64,000 nt of DNA, taken from positions 1 through 64,000 of the forward strand of contig NZ_JAJOIL010000035.1 of assembly GCF_021209385.1 (NCBI RefSeq), in the 5' to 3' direction. The position numbers were made by a program, and so were the translations under genes. The number at the start of each line of letters is the position of its first letter. Position 1 is the stretch's first letter. Shown piece by piece: positions 50,915 to 58,800 of the stretch. The DNA comes from Seleniivibrio sp. (lineage in GTDB: Bacteria > Chrysiogenota > Deferribacteres > Deferribacterales > Geovibrionaceae). The notes below the pieces were generated by a model, which did not search any database, was not told the DNA's origin, and saw nothing but the letters and a program-made list of their open reading frames with translations.

Positions 50915-52269
50915 ATAGTGCCTCCGTGTTTTTCTATTATCTTCCTGCATATGGCAAGCCCCAGTCCTGTGCCTTTATACTCAGTGGAACGGTTGCTCCC
51001 CTGCCTGTATCGTTCAAATATCAGCGAAAGCTCTTCAGAATCTATCCCCGTTCCGTTGTCGGAAACGCAAACGGTCAGCAATGAGTCTTTGCGCTCAGCC
51101 GTAACCTTAACAAAAGAGCCGTCGCCGGAATATTTCAGCGCGTTTCCTATCAGATTCACAAACACCAGCGAAAGTTTCTCCTCATCCGCATAAACCATCA
51201 GGTCGGGTGCAATGTCCGAAACCACCGCAATACCCCGCCCCGCCGCTATGGGCGCTGTTTTCTCTATGGATGAAACTGCTGCACGCCCGATGTCCACAGG
51301 TGCTATGTTGTATGAATCCTGCTCTATGTCCAGCCTCGTGATCTCCAATATATTGCTGACGGAATTTATCATCCGTTTGCTTTCGGTTTCTATGATGTTC
51401 AGCAGTCTTTCGGAACTCTCTCTGTCGTTAATAAAATAATCCTCTTTAAGCATTGAGGAAGCCTCGTATATAGATGTGAGCGGCGTCCGCAGTTCATGGG
51501 AAACGTTGCCTATAAACTCTGTCCGCAGTTCGTCGCTCTCTTTCAGCCGGCGCACCATCGTGCCGAAATCCTCCGAAAGCCTGCGTATCTCTGACGGACC
51601 GCCCGTGCCGATGTGGTCAGGGTATTTGCCTTGGGCAACCCTGCGGGTATTTTCACTCAGTTTTCTGATGGGGAGCGCGATACTTCTGGTGTTCAGATAA
51701 GCAAGGCAGACTATGAGAACTCCGCCGGTTACAATAAATACGAATATCTCTGTTCTTACCTGTTCAACAAGCTTGCCTGACGTTTTCAGAGCCTTTTCAC
51801 GTTTTGAGGCGGCAACACCCCTCAGATCTTCAAGCGCCGCAGAAACACTGTTTACTGACGGCACATACGATCCTTTGCCGCCGTTTCTTATATACACCTT
51901 CTCCGCCTGGAAATATTCATTATAAGCGGTCCTGAGCTTCGCCAGTGCCTGCAGTTTACGTTCGCCTGCCGCAACGGCGTCGAGCTCCGCAAGCACTTTG
52001 CGGAAAGAATCTGTGTATTCTTCATACTGGCGCAGGAAGTCAGTATCCGCCGATATGATGTATTTCTCTCTGAATTCTATCTGACGCAGAATGATACCGC
52101 TCAGTCTGTCCGTTTTCTCAATAACAGGTATCTCAACCAGCGTAATCTGTTTCATCAGGCGGTCAAGTTTCTGTATATTAAAGAAAATAAACGACATGAA
52201 CATCGAAAGAAAGACCAGCGGAATGAAATTTGTAATTATAAGACGCGCAAATATTCCGTTCAGTTTCAT
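50854..52269 (-). CDS. Membrane sensor histidine kinase (GlrK/QseE-like)
   Basis: A 471-residue kinase. Helix 1 (about 8-28), a periplasmic helical domain of about 140 residues, helix 2 (about 172-192), a HAMP domain (RSIALPIRKLSENTRRVAQG), HisKA with GNVSHELRTPLTS and a HATPase_c domain with NLIGNALKYS, DNGTGID and GTGLGLAIC. Gene order (kinase, lipoprotein, sigma-54 regulator) and overlaps match QseE-QseG-QseF, which senses envelope stress. Ligand unknown. Confidence 0.85.
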   Translation of the reverse strand: MKLNGIFARLIITNFIPLVFLSMFMSFIFFNIQKLDRLMKQITLVEIPVIEKTDRLSGIILRQIEFREKYIISADTDFLRQYEEYTDSFRKVLAELDAVAAGERKLQALAKLRTAYNEYFQAEKVYIRNGGKGSYVPSVNSVSAALEDLRGVAASKREKALKTSGKLVEQVRTEIFVFIVTGGVLIVCLAYLNTRSIALPIRKLSENTRRVAQGKYPDHIGTGGPSEIRRLSEDFGTMVRRLKESDELRTEFIGNVSHELRTPLTSIYEASSMLKEDYFINDRESSERLLNIIETESKRMINSVSNILEITRLDIEQDSYNIAPVDIGRAAVSSIEKTAPIAAGRGIAVVSDIAPDLMVYADEEKLSLVFVNLIGNALKYSGDGSFVKVTAERKDSLLTVCVSDNGTGIDSEELSLIFERYRQGSNRSTEYKGTGLGLAICRKIIEKHGGTIWAESQKGCGSRFFFTLRCV

Positions 52270-52520
52270 AAATGCAGTTTAGCACCTGTATTAACTACAT
52301 TCAATACGCAACATGTAAAAAATAAGCATCACATAGATAAAGCAATTTACGTTTTTTCATCCTGTTTTAGGTGTAGGAAAATCCCTGCATTTTAACCGAT
52401 TGATAACAAATGACTCCCGAAAAAGTGAATGAAAATCCATACAAAACGGGTATATGCAAGCTTGATATGCATTAAACAAAATAAACTTATTTATAAGCAT
52501 TTTACCTGAAACAAGCAATA

Positions 52521-52536
52521 TGGCACGCAATCTGCT
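52521..52536 (+). promoter_or_regulatory. Sigma-54 (-24/-12) promoter of the small secreted protein
   Basis: TGGCACGCAATCTGCT: -24 TGGCACG and -12 CTGCT with exact GG-N10-GC spacing (GG 52522-52523, GC 52534-52535). Transcription would start near 52547, giving a leader of about 28 bases with a strong ribosome-binding site. An inverted ATGCA/TGCAT repeat near 52455-52472 could be an activator site. Confidence 0.7.
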
Positions 52537-52574
52537 TTATAGAAGCGAGCAATCAACAACAAGGAGAGAGACCA

Positions 52575-52778
52575 ATGAAAAAACTTATCACATTCGTGTT
52601 CGCAGCGGCTCTTATGCTTGCATCCGTTTCTGCATTAGCAGCAGACGACTCAGAAAAGTCCGACACAACAGTTAAACAGGAAACAACAACAGAAGTTAAA
52701 CCCGACGCAAAAGCTGACTCCGCAAAGACAGAACAAACAACCCAACAACCCGTACAAACGGAAGTTCAACCTAACTAA
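52575..52778 (+). CDS. Small secreted Thr/Gln/Lys-rich protein
   Basis: A 67-residue protein with a clear signal peptide (MKKLITFVFAAALMLASVSA, cleavage near ALA-AD). The mature part is about 45 residues of low-complexity sequence (Thr, Lys, Gln, Asp; no Cys), predicted disordered. AAGGAG precedes the ATG and a terminator follows, so it is a stand-alone gene. Its promoter is sigma-54 type, next to the operon encoding a sigma-54 activator, so it is the most obvious target of that system. Function unknown. Confidence 0.7.
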   Translation: MKKLITFVFAAALMLASVSALAADDSEKSDTTVKQETTTEVKPDAKADSAKTEQTTQQPVQTEVQPN

Positions 52779-52787
52779 GCACGCAAA

Positions 52788-52817
52788 AAGGGCAGAGGTT
52801 TCCGTGCCTCTGCCCGC
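52788..52817. terminator. Terminator between convergent genes
   Basis: GGGCAGAGG (52790-52798) pairs with CCTCTGCCC (52807-52815); AAAAA flanks the left side. It serves the small secreted protein gene and the isochorismatase gene. Confidence 0.7.
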
Positions 52818-52824
52818 CCAAAAT

Positions 52825-53373
52825 CTATTTTACAAGCCCTGATATCTCTTTAAATCCGTCCCGCCCTGCTCCGCCGACAAGCTGGAACAGAACAGTTTCT
52901 GTAACGGTTATCACAGCGCCAGCCTGCTCCATATACCGAAGAGCGGTCTTCCAGTTGAATTTTGCCCGTGAGCATACGGCATCAGCTGCCACATGCACTT
53001 TGTAACCTGCCTGAAGCAGATCGAGAGCAGTTTGCAAAACACAGACGTGGGTTTCCATGCCGCACAGGACAACCGTATCTATGCCCGCCGTTTTAAGCTG
53101 GTCTACGAAGCTCAGTTCCCCGCAGCATGAGAAAGAGGTCTTCTCTATGGCTTCGCAATTCAGATGTTCCGCAAGCTCCGGTATTGTCGCTCCAAGCCCT
53201 TTGGTGTACTGCTGGGTGACAAGCGTTTTGATCCCGAGAACATTCGCACCCTTAATGAGCCTTGCGGTATTGTCGGTTATTTTTCTGAGAACACCCTCGT
53301 CCATAGCCTTAACAAGTCTTTCCTGAATGTCGATGACAACCAAAGCCGTAGTCTGCTTATCCGGTTTAAACAT
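52825..53373 (-). CDS. Isochorismatase-family cysteine hydrolase
   Basis: A 182-residue hydrolase with the full triad: Asp in LVVIDIQERL, Lys in AIEKTSFSCC and Cys in CGMETHVCVLQTALDL. The preceding cis-peptide region is typical. The family includes nicotinamidases and other amide hydrolases as well as isochorismatases; the substrate is not clear. AGGAGG precedes the ATG. It follows the HAD gene on the same strand (11 bases), suggesting an operon. Confidence 0.85.
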   Translation of the reverse strand: MFKPDKQTTALVVIDIQERLVKAMDEGVLRKITDNTARLIKGANVLGIKTLVTQQYTKGLGATIPELAEHLNCEAIEKTSFSCCGELSFVDQLKTAGIDTVVLCGMETHVCVLQTALDLLQAGYKVHVAADAVCSRAKFNWKTALRYMEQAGAVITVTETVLFQLVGGAGRDGFKEISGLVK

Positions 53374-53384
53374 GCATATCCTCC

Positions 53385-53984
53385 TTAAACATTAATCAGT
53401 TTTTCTATCTCCGCTACTCCTCTGTCGGGGTCGGTAAATAACACTGTGTTCAGTCCGCAGTCCTTTGCACGCCCGATATGCCCTTCGTTGTCGTCAACGA
53501 AAAGAGCCTCCTGCGGCTCTATGCCCATCTCTCTGCATACCAGCGGAAAAACTTCCGGAAATTTCTTTCCCGTTCCGAGGTTATATGAATTAAAAACCCG
53601 CTCGAACAGTTTGAAAAAGTCGAACCTGTCGTCAAACTCCTCAAGCCAGTTGGTCTGATCGCTTAGTATCGCCGTGCGGTATCCAGCCTCTCCAACACGT
53701 TTTATAAGCTCCAGCACCTTAGGGCGCATGGTGAACCTGCTGAAAATGACATTGCGCATCTCGTCCACAGACATTCTGAATTCGTACCTTTCGCCCAGTT
53801 TAAGCCAGAACGTCGCCTCGTCCGCACGTCCGTACATGTATCCGGTACTCCAGAGAACGTCACATGCATCATTAAAAAATTTATCCGGCGAAAAGCCATG
53901 GTGATTGGCGATGTCTGTTAAACCATGAACCCAGCCCTCGTCCGCTATAACTCCGCCAAAATCAAAGAAAACCACTTTAATCAT
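53385..53984 (-). CDS. HAD-superfamily hydrolase (IA type)
   Basis: A 199-residue HAD hydrolase. Motif I FFDFGGVIADEGW has Gly in place of the second Asp that most phosphatases use (D-x-D), as in the haloacid dehalogenase / YihX group. Motif II is ILSDQTNW, motif III the Lys in GTGKKFPEVF and motif IV FVDDNEGHI. The start at 53984 (MIKVVFF) follows GGGAGAG. The substrate is unknown. Confidence 0.85.
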   Translation of the reverse strand: MIKVVFFDFGGVIADEGWVHGLTDIANHHGFSPDKFFNDACDVLWSTGYMYGRADEATFWLKLGERYEFRMSVDEMRNVIFSRFTMRPKVLELIKRVGEAGYRTAILSDQTNWLEEFDDRFDFFKLFERVFNSYNLGTGKKFPEVFPLVCREMGIEPQEALFVDDNEGHIGRAKDCGLNTVLFTDPDRGVAEIEKLINV

Positions 53985-54101
53985 TATAAACTCTCCCAAT
54001 TTCATTAACATACTATAAAATAGAAATAAGTCAAACATCCGCTGTTGAAAAAAGCCCGCTACTGAACTATGTTAGTCCATACATCAAAAACGGAGCATCA
54101 A

Positions 54102-55136
54102 TTGAAAACGAAAGTTCTGGTCGCAATGAGCGGCGGAGTTGACAGCACCCTCACAGCCCACATCATGAAAGAACAGGGATACGATGTTCAGGGCGTCACC
54201 ATAAAGTTTTTTGAAGGACAGGAACAGGCTCTTGCCGACGGCGAAAAAGCGGCGAAAGAACTCGGCGTGCCGTGGTATGCGGCGGACTATACCCAGTTCT
54301 TTAAAGAGGATGTTATCTCCTATTTCATAAGAACTTATAAGCTGGGCAAAACTCCCAACCCCTGCGCATGGTGCAACAGGAACGCCAAACTTAATTATCT
54401 GTTCCGTGAGATGAAATCCACCTGCTCCGAAAAGATAGCCACAGGTCACTATGCAAAAAAAGTGATGTACGGCGAAAACCTGCGTATCGCGAAAGGTGCC
54501 GACCAGTCAAAAGACCAGTCGTATTATCTTTCACTGCTCCGCCAGTGTCAGATAGACGTGGTTGAGTTCCCTCTGGGCGAAATGGCAAAAGCAGACGTTA
54601 AGGCGAAAGCGGCGGAGCTGGGGCTTTCTGTTGCGGAGAAAAAGGAGAGTCAGGACATCTGCTTCCTCATGGGCGGCGATTACGGCGATTATCTTGAAAA
54701 ACATATAGACCCCTCCACAATCAAAAAAGGCTGGTTCATCAAAGACGGACAAAGACTTAAAGAACATAAAGGAATCATTTACTACACAGTCGGACAGAGA
54801 CGCGGACTGGAAATCGGTTATCACGAACCGCTTTTCGTTAAATCCATAGACCCCAAAACGGGTGATATTATCCTTTCCGACAAGGAAGAGGTCACAGGCA
54901 GAGGCGTGAAGCTCACCGACATGGAATACCCTGCCGACCACGACAGGATTTTTTCCGCAGAGGTCAAAATCCGCTACAGAATGGAACCGGTTGGATGCAT
55001 GGTGGAAATACAGCCATCGAACACGGCAACCATCCTGTTCGACACGCCGGAATTTGCACCGACACCGGGACAGGTGGCGTGCATTTACAAAGACGATGTA
55101 GTTATAGGCGGGGGATTGATTGGAAACGTATTTTAA
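54102..55136 (+). CDS. mnmA: tRNA-specific 2-thiouridylase MnmA
   Basis: A 344-residue enzyme that thiolates the wobble uridine of tRNA-Lys, -Glu and -Gln. The PP-loop AMSGGVDST binds ATP. The first catalytic Cys lies in NPCAWCNRNAKLNYL and the second in KESQDICFLMGGDYG. KKGWFIKDGQRLKEHKGIIYY and YTVGQRRGLEIGYHEPLFV mark the central domain. The start is a TTG at 54102 with GGAG seven bases before it; an ATG at 54069 has no ribosome-binding site. It overlaps larE by 17 bases, suggesting coupling. Confidence 0.95.
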   Translation: MKTKVLVAMSGGVDSTLTAHIMKEQGYDVQGVTIKFFEGQEQALADGEKAAKELGVPWYAADYTQFFKEDVISYFIRTYKLGKTPNPCAWCNRNAKLNYLFREMKSTCSEKIATGHYAKKVMYGENLRIAKGADQSKDQSYYLSLLRQCQIDVVEFPLGEMAKADVKAKAAELGLSVAEKKESQDICFLMGGDYGDYLEKHIDPSTIKKGWFIKDGQRLKEHKGIIYYTVGQRRGLEIGYHEPLFVKSIDPKTGDIILSDKEEVTGRGVKLTDMEYPADHDRIFSAEVKIRYRMEPVGCMVEIQPSNTATILFDTPEFAPTPGQVACIYKDDVVIGGGLIGNVF

Positions 55137-55791
55137 TAGGTTCAAACAGGCTTATGTCGCTCTCAGCGGCGGCGCGGACAGTGCGGCGGTTCTCATGCTG
55201 GCGGCAGAGAACATGGGTGCAAAGAACGTTAAAGCGTTCACATGCATCGGCGGACACGTCTTTGAATATGAAATACAAAAAGCGGCGGAGATAGCCGCGA
55301 AACTTGGTGTCGAGCATATTACAGCACCCGCTGTAATACCTGCCGTGTTCTACGAAAACACTCCTGACAGATGCTACCATTGTAAGAAAGCGGTGCTGGC
55401 AAAAATTGCTGAATACGCAGGAACAGCCGTTATATTCGACGGCACGAACATCGACGACGACCCGGCAAACAGACCGGGCTTCCGTGCGCTGGCAGAAACA
55501 GGCGTGGTATCACCTCTGCGCGATCTTGGACTTGGAAAAAGTTTTACTCTGGAAAAAGTAAAGGCTCTGGGCATAGATTTTCACGACGAATCATGCAAGG
55601 CGACAAGGCTTACACTGCCTATAGATTCCGAACGGATGGACACTGTTGAGCGGGCGGAAAACCTCCTGCGCGACAGATACAGAGGCATCCGTTACAAGAT
55701 AGACGAAAACAGGATAGAGTTTAAAAAACCGCTATGCCTGACAGAGCAGGATTTTGAGAATATCGTAAACGCGGTCAAACTAAGTCGGTGA
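55120..55791 (+). CDS. larE: LarE-type ATP-dependent sulfur transferase
   Basis: A 223-residue PP-loop protein. The ATP motif ALSGGADSAAVLML is near the start, the Cys pair in DRCYHCKKAVLAKI follows, and the sacrificial Cys position is in HDESCKATRLTL (near 160), as in LarE, which gives up its own Cys sulfur to make the nickel-pincer cofactor. A TTG start at 55120 has GGGGGA upstream. No larA, larB or larC is visible, so another sulfur-transfer task is possible. Its end overlaps the convergent kinase gene by 17 bases. Confidence 0.8.
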   Translation: METYFNRFKQAYVALSGGADSAAVLMLAAENMGAKNVKAFTCIGGHVFEYEIQKAAEIAAKLGVEHITAPAVIPAVFYENTPDRCYHCKKAVLAKIAEYAGTAVIFDGTNIDDDPANRPGFRALAETGVVSPLRDLGLGKSFTLEKVKALGIDFHDESCKATRLTLPIDSERMDTVERAENLLRDRYRGIRYKIDENRIEFKKPLCLTEQDFENIVNAVKLSR

Positions 55792-57010
55792 CCTCACAGG
55801 GGATCACGATGCGGAATCTCGCGCCGCCCTCTTCTCCGTCAGATGCCGTTATCTCCGCGGACATTGCCTCCGCTATCGCGGCGCACACGGCAAGCCCCAG
55901 ACCGGAACCGTCAGCTTTGGTCGTATAATACGGCTGAAATATCTTATCCATATCGGCATCGCCGAAACCCTTTCCGTCGTCGTTGTAAATCAGTTCGATC
56001 CCCTTCTTCACAACGTTCAGATTTATCACTGCGTTTTTTGCTCCCGCATCAAGGGAATTGCTCAAAAGAACGGTAACTATCTTGCCTATCTTCGACCTGT
56101 CCACAGTCACTTTTACATCGTCGGCATAATGCACGGCAGTTATAAGGTTTTTCTGTATGTATCTGGATGCTTTACGGCGGATGTAGTCGCCGAGTTCTGC
56201 CAATGTCACTTTTGATGCCGTTATTTTAACGGGAAGAGAGTATTCCACAAACTCCCCTATTCTCTCCCCGAGCTTAAAAGTTTCATTACGGATGGACATG
56301 ATGTCCGCATGGCGGTGTCCCTGCCTCTCAAGGCTGTCAACGATACGGTTTATCTCGTCTATCGGTTCCGCAAGTTCCTGCGCCAGTCCGAACGAAAGGT
56401 TCTCCATACGGGTCTCGTGCTTCTGCCTGTTCTCTTCGTGCAGTTTGGAATAATCACTGATGGGTTTTGTCATGCGCTGACTGAGATACAGTCCGGTGAG
56501 AAGAGCCGAAACTATAATCAGCAGATTCAAGAGAATAAGACTGCTGATGTTCGTAACAATCACTTTAACGATGGAAACTCTGCTGATAAAAAACTCCATA
56601 GTTCCTATATGCTTGCCGAGTTTATCCGTTAAAGGTATACGGAAAACGATGTTATTGACATCCGGTGTCAGGCTGTCTCTGTCAACCTTTCCGTCCGCCA
56701 TGTAAAGTCCGTCAGAATTGTAAACGGCGATGTTGTCCAGATGGGGTACTGCATCGGTCAGACGGGTGATAAGTGTAAAGATTCCGAAGGAATTGTCATC
56801 CTCAAGATATTTTTCAAGATCGGATGACACTATTTTGCGCTGAGCCTCTATAAAATGCTTTGCCGAATTCACTTCGGCGATATACTGAATGTAAACGAAG
56901 AGAACTACGTTCACCATCACGGCTGTAAGAGCCAAAAGCCCAATGAGCAGAATGGGTCTGCGCTTTAAACGTTTAACAAGCCTTTCCGCCTTTTCACTTG
57001 GTGAGTTCAT
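55775..57010 (-). CDS. Histidine-kinase-like membrane protein lacking the phospho-acceptor His
   Basis: A 411-residue protein with two membrane helices (about 19-42 and 150-175) around a sensor of about 105 residues. The HATPase_c domain is intact: LLSNSLDAGAKNAVINLN, NDDGKGFGD and GSGLGLAV. In the dimerisation helix the usual HE-x-x-x-P motif reads AQELAEPIDEI, with Gln211 (CAG at 56378-56380) where His is expected. It may sense through dimer changes, act as a phosphatase or use a different residue. The start at 57010 has GGAGG. No response regulator is adjacent. Confidence 0.75.
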   Translation of the reverse strand: MNSPSEKAERLVKRLKRRPILLIGLLALTAVMVNVVLFVYIQYIAEVNSAKHFIEAQRKIVSSDLEKYLEDDNSFGIFTLITRLTDAVPHLDNIAVYNSDGLYMADGKVDRDSLTPDVNNIVFRIPLTDKLGKHIGTMEFFISRVSIVKVIVTNISSLILLNLLIIVSALLTGLYLSQRMTKPISDYSKLHEENRQKHETRMENLSFGLAQELAEPIDEINRIVDSLERQGHRHADIMSIRNETFKLGERIGEFVEYSLPVKITASKVTLAELGDYIRRKASRYIQKNLITAVHYADDVKVTVDRSKIGKIVTVLLSNSLDAGAKNAVINLNVVKKGIELIYNDDGKGFGDADMDKIFQPYYTTKADGSGLGLAVCAAIAEAMSAEITASDGEEGGARFRIVIPCEVTDLV

Positions 57011-57136
57011 TCTCTCCTCCCAAAATATATTATACCTCAACATTAGAAATGAGCAACTATTCGATCTCTGATCACCCTTAACCTTCTTTTCATTATTAAC
57101 GTTGTTCATACGTTATTATTCTGATATCTGAAAGCT

Positions 57137-57802
57137 ATGGAACTGGATATTTTCCTGATATTTCTTACAGGCGTTTTTGCATGGTTTACGGCTGTGTTGT
57201 CCGGCGGCAGCGGTTCGCTTATCTTTCTGCCCTTGTCTTTTCTCTTTCTGCCTGCGGAAACAATGGCACCTGTTACAGTCATAGCAATGTTCTTCAGCAA
57301 CATGTTCAACACTCTGAGACACCTACATAATGCTGATCCTACAAAGCTCAAAAAATCGCTGGCTAAGGTTTTTGTCTGCGCTTTCCTGAGCGTGTGGCTA
57401 TATTCTGTAACGGATGCACTCATATATTCCGTTCTTCTTCTGTTGTTCTACATATCTCATCTGGCACTTGGCGTGAGACTTAACAGAGGCAGTCTGCCCT
57501 CATATTTCGTAACCGGATTTTTCGGCATCAGCCCATTGCCGCCAGCTACAGCTACAGATGATAAAGCAGCATCTAATATCTTGAATCTGATATCTCTGGT
57601 AACTGTAATATCAGGGTACGTCTTTTTCGGTATCATCAACAGTAATATTCTCCTATCCGGTGTCGCAGGAGGCATTGGTGCTGTTTCCGGCGGCTTGATA
57701 GGAAAAAGATTTTCAGCGGCTTTTCCTGACAGAGTCTTCAGAACATTGATAAACATCGTTCTTATCGTCTGCGTATGCATAATAGTAGCCGGTCAGCTAT
57801 AA
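57137..57802 (+). CDS. TauE/SafE-family permease
   Basis: A 221-residue membrane protein with seven or eight helices and the family motif FTAVLSGGSGSLIFLPLSFL near the start; the second Gly-rich motif (GVAGGIGAVSGGLIGKRFSA) is more divergent. It would move a sulfur-containing anion. It converges on an ArsR gene (6-base overlap) whose divergent partner encodes a DsrE protein, making a sulfur-related trio. Confidence 0.75.
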   Translation: MELDIFLIFLTGVFAWFTAVLSGGSGSLIFLPLSFLFLPAETMAPVTVIAMFFSNMFNTLRHLHNADPTKLKKSLAKVFVCAFLSVWLYSVTDALIYSVLLLLFYISHLALGVRLNRGSLPSYFVTGFFGISPLPPATATDDKAASNILNLISLVTVISGYVFFGIINSNILLSGVAGGIGAVSGGLIGKRFSAAFPDRVFRTLINIVLIVCVCIIVAGQL

Positions 57803-58117
57803 TGTATTAATGAATTCTTTGACTCCGCATAGAGTATCCATATCCGGTTCAACAAATATCCGGTTGCCTGACTTATACATTTTGATCAATCCTGAATCTT
57901 TGAGTTCTTTCAGATGTCTCGATATTGTCGGCAAACTGTAATTAAACTCTGCAGCTATCGTACCTACGCATGTCGCCTGACTTATAATATCCGTATTTTC
58001 TGCTGATGTGTCTGCATTGCAAACATATGGCGATTTCAAAACTTTCAGCATAATGGAAAGCCTCGTTGTATTCCCAAGAGCCTTAAACACCTTGGCGTAT
58101 CTGACTGAATTGCTCAT
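57797..58117 (-). CDS. ArsR-family regulator with an extra cysteine-containing loop
   Basis: A 106-residue winged-helix repressor: VFKALGNTTRLSIMLKVL, then EFNYSLPTISRHLKELKDSG and the wing LIKMYKSGNRIFVEP. Between helix 2 and the recognition helix it has an unusual insert of about 18 residues with two Cys (VCNADTSAEN, ATCVG) and a third Cys near the end (TLCGV). These could sense persulfide, metals or oxidants, as in BigR/SqrR types. It probably controls itself and the divergent DsrE gene, through a palindrome at 58158-58173. Confidence 0.8.
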   Translation of the reverse strand: MSNSVRYAKVFKALGNTTRLSIMLKVLKSPYVCNADTSAENTDIISQATCVGTIAAEFNYSLPTISRHLKELKDSGLIKMYKSGNRIFVEPDMDTLCGVKEFINTL

Positions 58118-58157
58118 AAATCTCCTTGCCTAATATAATATGTCAGTGTAAAATTAC

Positions 58158-58173
58158 TTAGCAATTTAGCTAA
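58158..58173. promoter_or_regulatory. Putative ArsR operator
   Basis: TTAGC (58158-58162), AATTTA, GCTAA (58169-58173): a perfect inverted repeat in the 77-base gap between divergent arsR and dsrE-like genes. Confidence 0.45.
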
Positions 58174-58194
58174 ATATGCAACTAGAGGAACAGT

Positions 58195-58551
58195 ATGGAC
58201 ATACTCATGATTCTTAACGGAAACCCTTATGACGGAAGTGATAAAACATGGAACGCACTCCGTCTGGCAAACACTCTATTACAGAAAGAGTGCAAAGTCT
58301 GCATTTTTCTGATGAACGATTCGGTTGATTTGGCAAGGGATAAAACGGTTAAACCTGACTATTATGACACAGACCTTGTAGCCATGCTTAAAGAACTGAT
58401 AAGCAAAGGACTAGTTCTCAAAGTATGCGGCACATGTCAGGCAAGATGCGGTATACACAAAAATGAACCATATTTCTCACCGGATGTAAAAAGCACAATG
58501 AACGAATTGGCTGAACTTGTCATTAACAGCGGAAAGGTTATAACATTCTGA
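58195..58551 (+). CDS. DsrE-family protein
   Basis: A 118-residue DsrE/DsrF-fold protein (ILMILNGNPYDGSDKTWNAL; CKVCIFLMNDSVDLARDK) with a Cys pair in VCGTCQARCGI, where persulfide-carrying DsrE proteins have their active cysteine. It would bind or relay sulfane sulfur in the cytoplasm. It is transcribed away from the ArsR gene. AGAGGAAC precedes the ATG. Confidence 0.8.
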   Translation: MDILMILNGNPYDGSDKTWNALRLANTLLQKECKVCIFLMNDSVDLARDKTVKPDYYDTDLVAMLKELISKGLVLKVCGTCQARCGIHKNEPYFSPDVKSTMNELAELVINSGKVITF

Positions 58552-58558
58552 AGGGATG

Positions 58559-58765
58559 AGACTGTGCTTCGGGCTGAAGCCCTCGCAGAGACGGGAGAAA
58601 ATGTAAAAATCAGCCCCAGCCCATCTTTGCCAAAGATAGGAGCAATCTTTAGTCTTTTGATACGAGCAGAAAGAGGCGCTTGTGATAAAATTCCCGAAGT
58701 GCACACGAACGTATATGAGCAGAATTTTCGAGCAAAGAACGAAGTTATGCGATGTATATAAAGGA
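58559..58765 (+). repeat. Composite dispersed repeat, copy 3
   Basis: It begins GACTGTGCTTCGGGCTGAAG and CCCTCGCAGAGACGG, nearly the same as 24061-24093. It continues TTTTGATACGAGCAGAA and GTATATGAGCAG, and ends GAACGAAGTTATGCGATG then TATATAAA. Order and sequence match copies 1 and 2, and the rpsI terminator follows directly. No conserved frame; the 249-base gap holds nothing else. Confidence 0.6.
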
Positions 58766-58798
58766 TAAAAAAAAGGGTCTGCAAAAGCAGACCCTTGA
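58766..58798 (-). terminator. Terminator of the rplM-rpsI operon
   Basis: Perfect 10-bp stem AAGGGTCTGC (58773-58782) and GCAGACCCTT (58787-58796) around AAAA. On the minus strand it runs into a long T tract. It lies four bases after the rpsI stop. Confidence 0.85.
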
Positions 58799-58800
58799 AT

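Noticed and set aside
54069-54101. ATG at 54069 as mnmA start
   Set aside because: No ribosome-binding site and unconserved residues; the TTG at 54102 has GGAG at good spacing and begins directly before the PP-loop.
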